A stretch of DNA of 6,820 bases from JASJBU01 sp965372385 (lineage in GTDB: Bacteria > Pseudomonadota > Gammaproteobacteria > Chromatiales > Chromatiaceae), in contig CBDVCD010000187.1 of assembly GCA_965372385.1 (NCBI GenBank), forward strand, positions 1-6,820, given 5' to 3'. This document shows, one piece after another, positions 5,875 through 6,820 of this stretch. Numbering within the stretch: the stretch's first letter is position 1; every line of letters starts with the position of its first letter. The notes beneath the pieces were generated by a model. The model was not told the origin of the DNA, searched no databases, and worked only from the letters and a program-made list of their open reading frames with translations. A program made the position numbers and the translations under genes.

Positions 5875-6820
5875 TCGTCACTTTCCAGGGTTGAAATATC
5901 CCCCTCCGGCAGCCCAAGTTCCCTGGCCTTCAACAGCCGTCGCATGATCTTGCCCGAACGGGTCTTGGGCAGGTTCTTTCTAAACTCTATTTCCCGTGGC
6001 GCCACGGCTGCGCCGAGGCGCTTACGCGCGTATCCAAGCAGCTTCTTTTGTAGCGCCTCGTTTGCTTTATAGCCCGGCTTCAAGGCCACAAAGGCTTTTA
6101 CCCGCTCCATGGTCACCGGATCGGGTACACCGATTACGCCTGCCTCTGCCACCGCAGGATACTCCATCAGCACACTCTCTACCTCGAACGGGCCGATCAA
6201 ATGTCCGGAGGACTTAATAACGTCATCAGCACGTCCTACGAACCAGTAATAACCATCCACATCCCGTTTAGCAAGGTCTTCAGTGAGGTACCAGCCACCG
6301 GCGAAGCATTGTTGGTAGCGCTCCTCCTCATCCAGATAACCACGAAACATCGACGGCCAGCCGGGACGCAGGGCCAGTTCGCCCTGTACGTCTGGTTCTT
6401 CGATAACCTCCACGCCGCCATCTTCGCGGCGCTGCACGATGCCGGCCTCGATCCCCGGAAGAGGCCTGCCCATAGAACCGGGTTTGATATCCATGGCAGC
6501 ATAGTTTGAAATCATGATGCCGCCAGTCTCGGTCTGCCACCAGTTATCGTGAAAAGGTAAGCCGAACGTCTCCTCCCCCCACAGCACCGCTTCGGGATTG
6601 AGTGGTTCACCGACGCTGGCCATAAAACGCAGGCTGCTGGTGTCATACCGGGCGACGACCTCAGCACCCACCCTCATCATCATGCGCACCGCCGTTGGGG
6701 CTGTGTACCAGACGGTCACCTTCTGCTCTTGCAAGATGCCATACCATCGCTCGGCGTCGAACTCTTCATGGTCCACGATCATCGTCGCACCGATGGTGAG
6801 CGGCGCGATAATGCCGTAGG
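5871..6820 (-). CDS. acsA: AMP-forming acetyl-CoA synthetase, C-terminal ~315 residues (5' end outside window)
   Basis: The frame stays open from the right edge (first visible residues YGIIAPLTIGAT) to TGA at 5873-5871, giving about 315 residues, roughly the C-terminal half of a 570-650-residue enzyme. Seen are SVGEPLNPEAVLWGEETFG, then DNWWQTETGG (Trp pair encoded at 6542-6537), PGSMGRPLPG, GWPSMFRGYL, WYLTEDLAKRDVDGYYWFVGRADDVIKSSG with GPFEVES, and PKTRSGKIMRR. In characterised acetyl-CoA synthetases a Trp in WWQTETGG narrows the acyl pocket to acetate-sized acids, and the SGK lysine (codon 5951-5949) is essential for adenylation and is a target of reversible acetylation. Both are present, so the protein should make acetyl-CoA from acetate, ATP and CoA. 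The C-terminus is closest in style to Bacillus-type AcsA. It overlaps the E1 alpha start by four bases and is the most upstream operon gene visible; the operon promoter must lie beyond the window. Confidence 0.9.
   Translation of the reverse strand, partial: YGIIAPLTIGATMIVDHEEFDAERWYGILQEQKVTVWYTAPTAVRMMMRVGAEVVARYDTSSLRFMASVGEPLNPEAVLWGEETFGLPFHDNWWQTETGGIMISNYAAMDIKPGSMGRPLPGIEAGIVQRREDGGVEVIEEPDVQGELALRPGWPSMFRGYLDEEERYQQCFAGGWYLTEDLAKRDVDGYYWFVGRADDVIKSSGHLIGPFEVESVLMEYPAVAEAGVIGVPDPVTMERVKAFVALKPGYKANEALQKKLLGYARKRLGAAVAPREIEFRKNLPKTRSGKIMRRLLKARELGLPEGDISTLESDE

Noticed and set aside
5389..6072. Plus-strand open frame of 227 codons opposite E1 alpha and the ligase
   Set aside because: It crosses two well-supported genes on the other strand and its translation resembles no protein family.

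Overview
The window reads as a bacterial chromosome segment, most likely proteobacterial. I infer this from protein style (a DUF1269-type protein and a lipoyl E1-E2 dehydrogenase cluster of proteobacterial character) and moderate-to-high GC in the catabolic genes; no rRNA or other taxonomic marker is present. It falls into two halves that converge near 2272-2476.

Left half (about 1-2271), accessory in character. At the left edge, on the minus strand, are the first 34 codons of a small Cys-rich protein that runs off the window. Next comes a decayed fragment of an integrase/transposase gene, with an in-frame stop and lost homology. Three intact plus-strand genes follow: an exported-looking metallo-beta-lactamase-fold hydrolase of the COG1237 type (401-1222), a 65-residue zinc-ribbon-like protein (1300-1497), and, after an AT-rich spacer with a good promoter, a DUF1269-like protein with a glycine-rich hydrophobic core (1762-2271). 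The 65-residue protein is a paralogue of the left-edge protein, so two copies lie in opposite orientation around the integrase remnant and the hydrolase gene.

Right half (2477-6820), a tight minus-strand operon. In transcription order it holds an AMP-forming acetyl-CoA synthetase (5' part outside the window), the E1 alpha and E1 beta subunits of a pyruvate-dehydrogenase-type 2-oxo acid dehydrogenase, a single-lipoyl-domain E2 acyltransferase, and a stand-alone acyl carrier protein. Every junction overlaps by 4 or 8 bases, which suggests translational coupling and coordinated stoichiometry. The expected chemistry is acetyl-CoA formation by two routes, from acetate by the ligase and from a 2-oxo acid (probably pyruvate) by E1-E2. 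The E3 dihydrolipoamide dehydrogenase is not in the window. The ACP at the end is the unusual member and raises the possibility that acyl groups made here are passed to, or carried by, a dedicated ACP.

The most interesting points are the synthetase-E1-E2-ACP operon, the inverted pair of zinc-ribbon paralogues (one lacking a conserved cysteine) around mobile-element debris, and a nested inverted repeat between the two converging halves.
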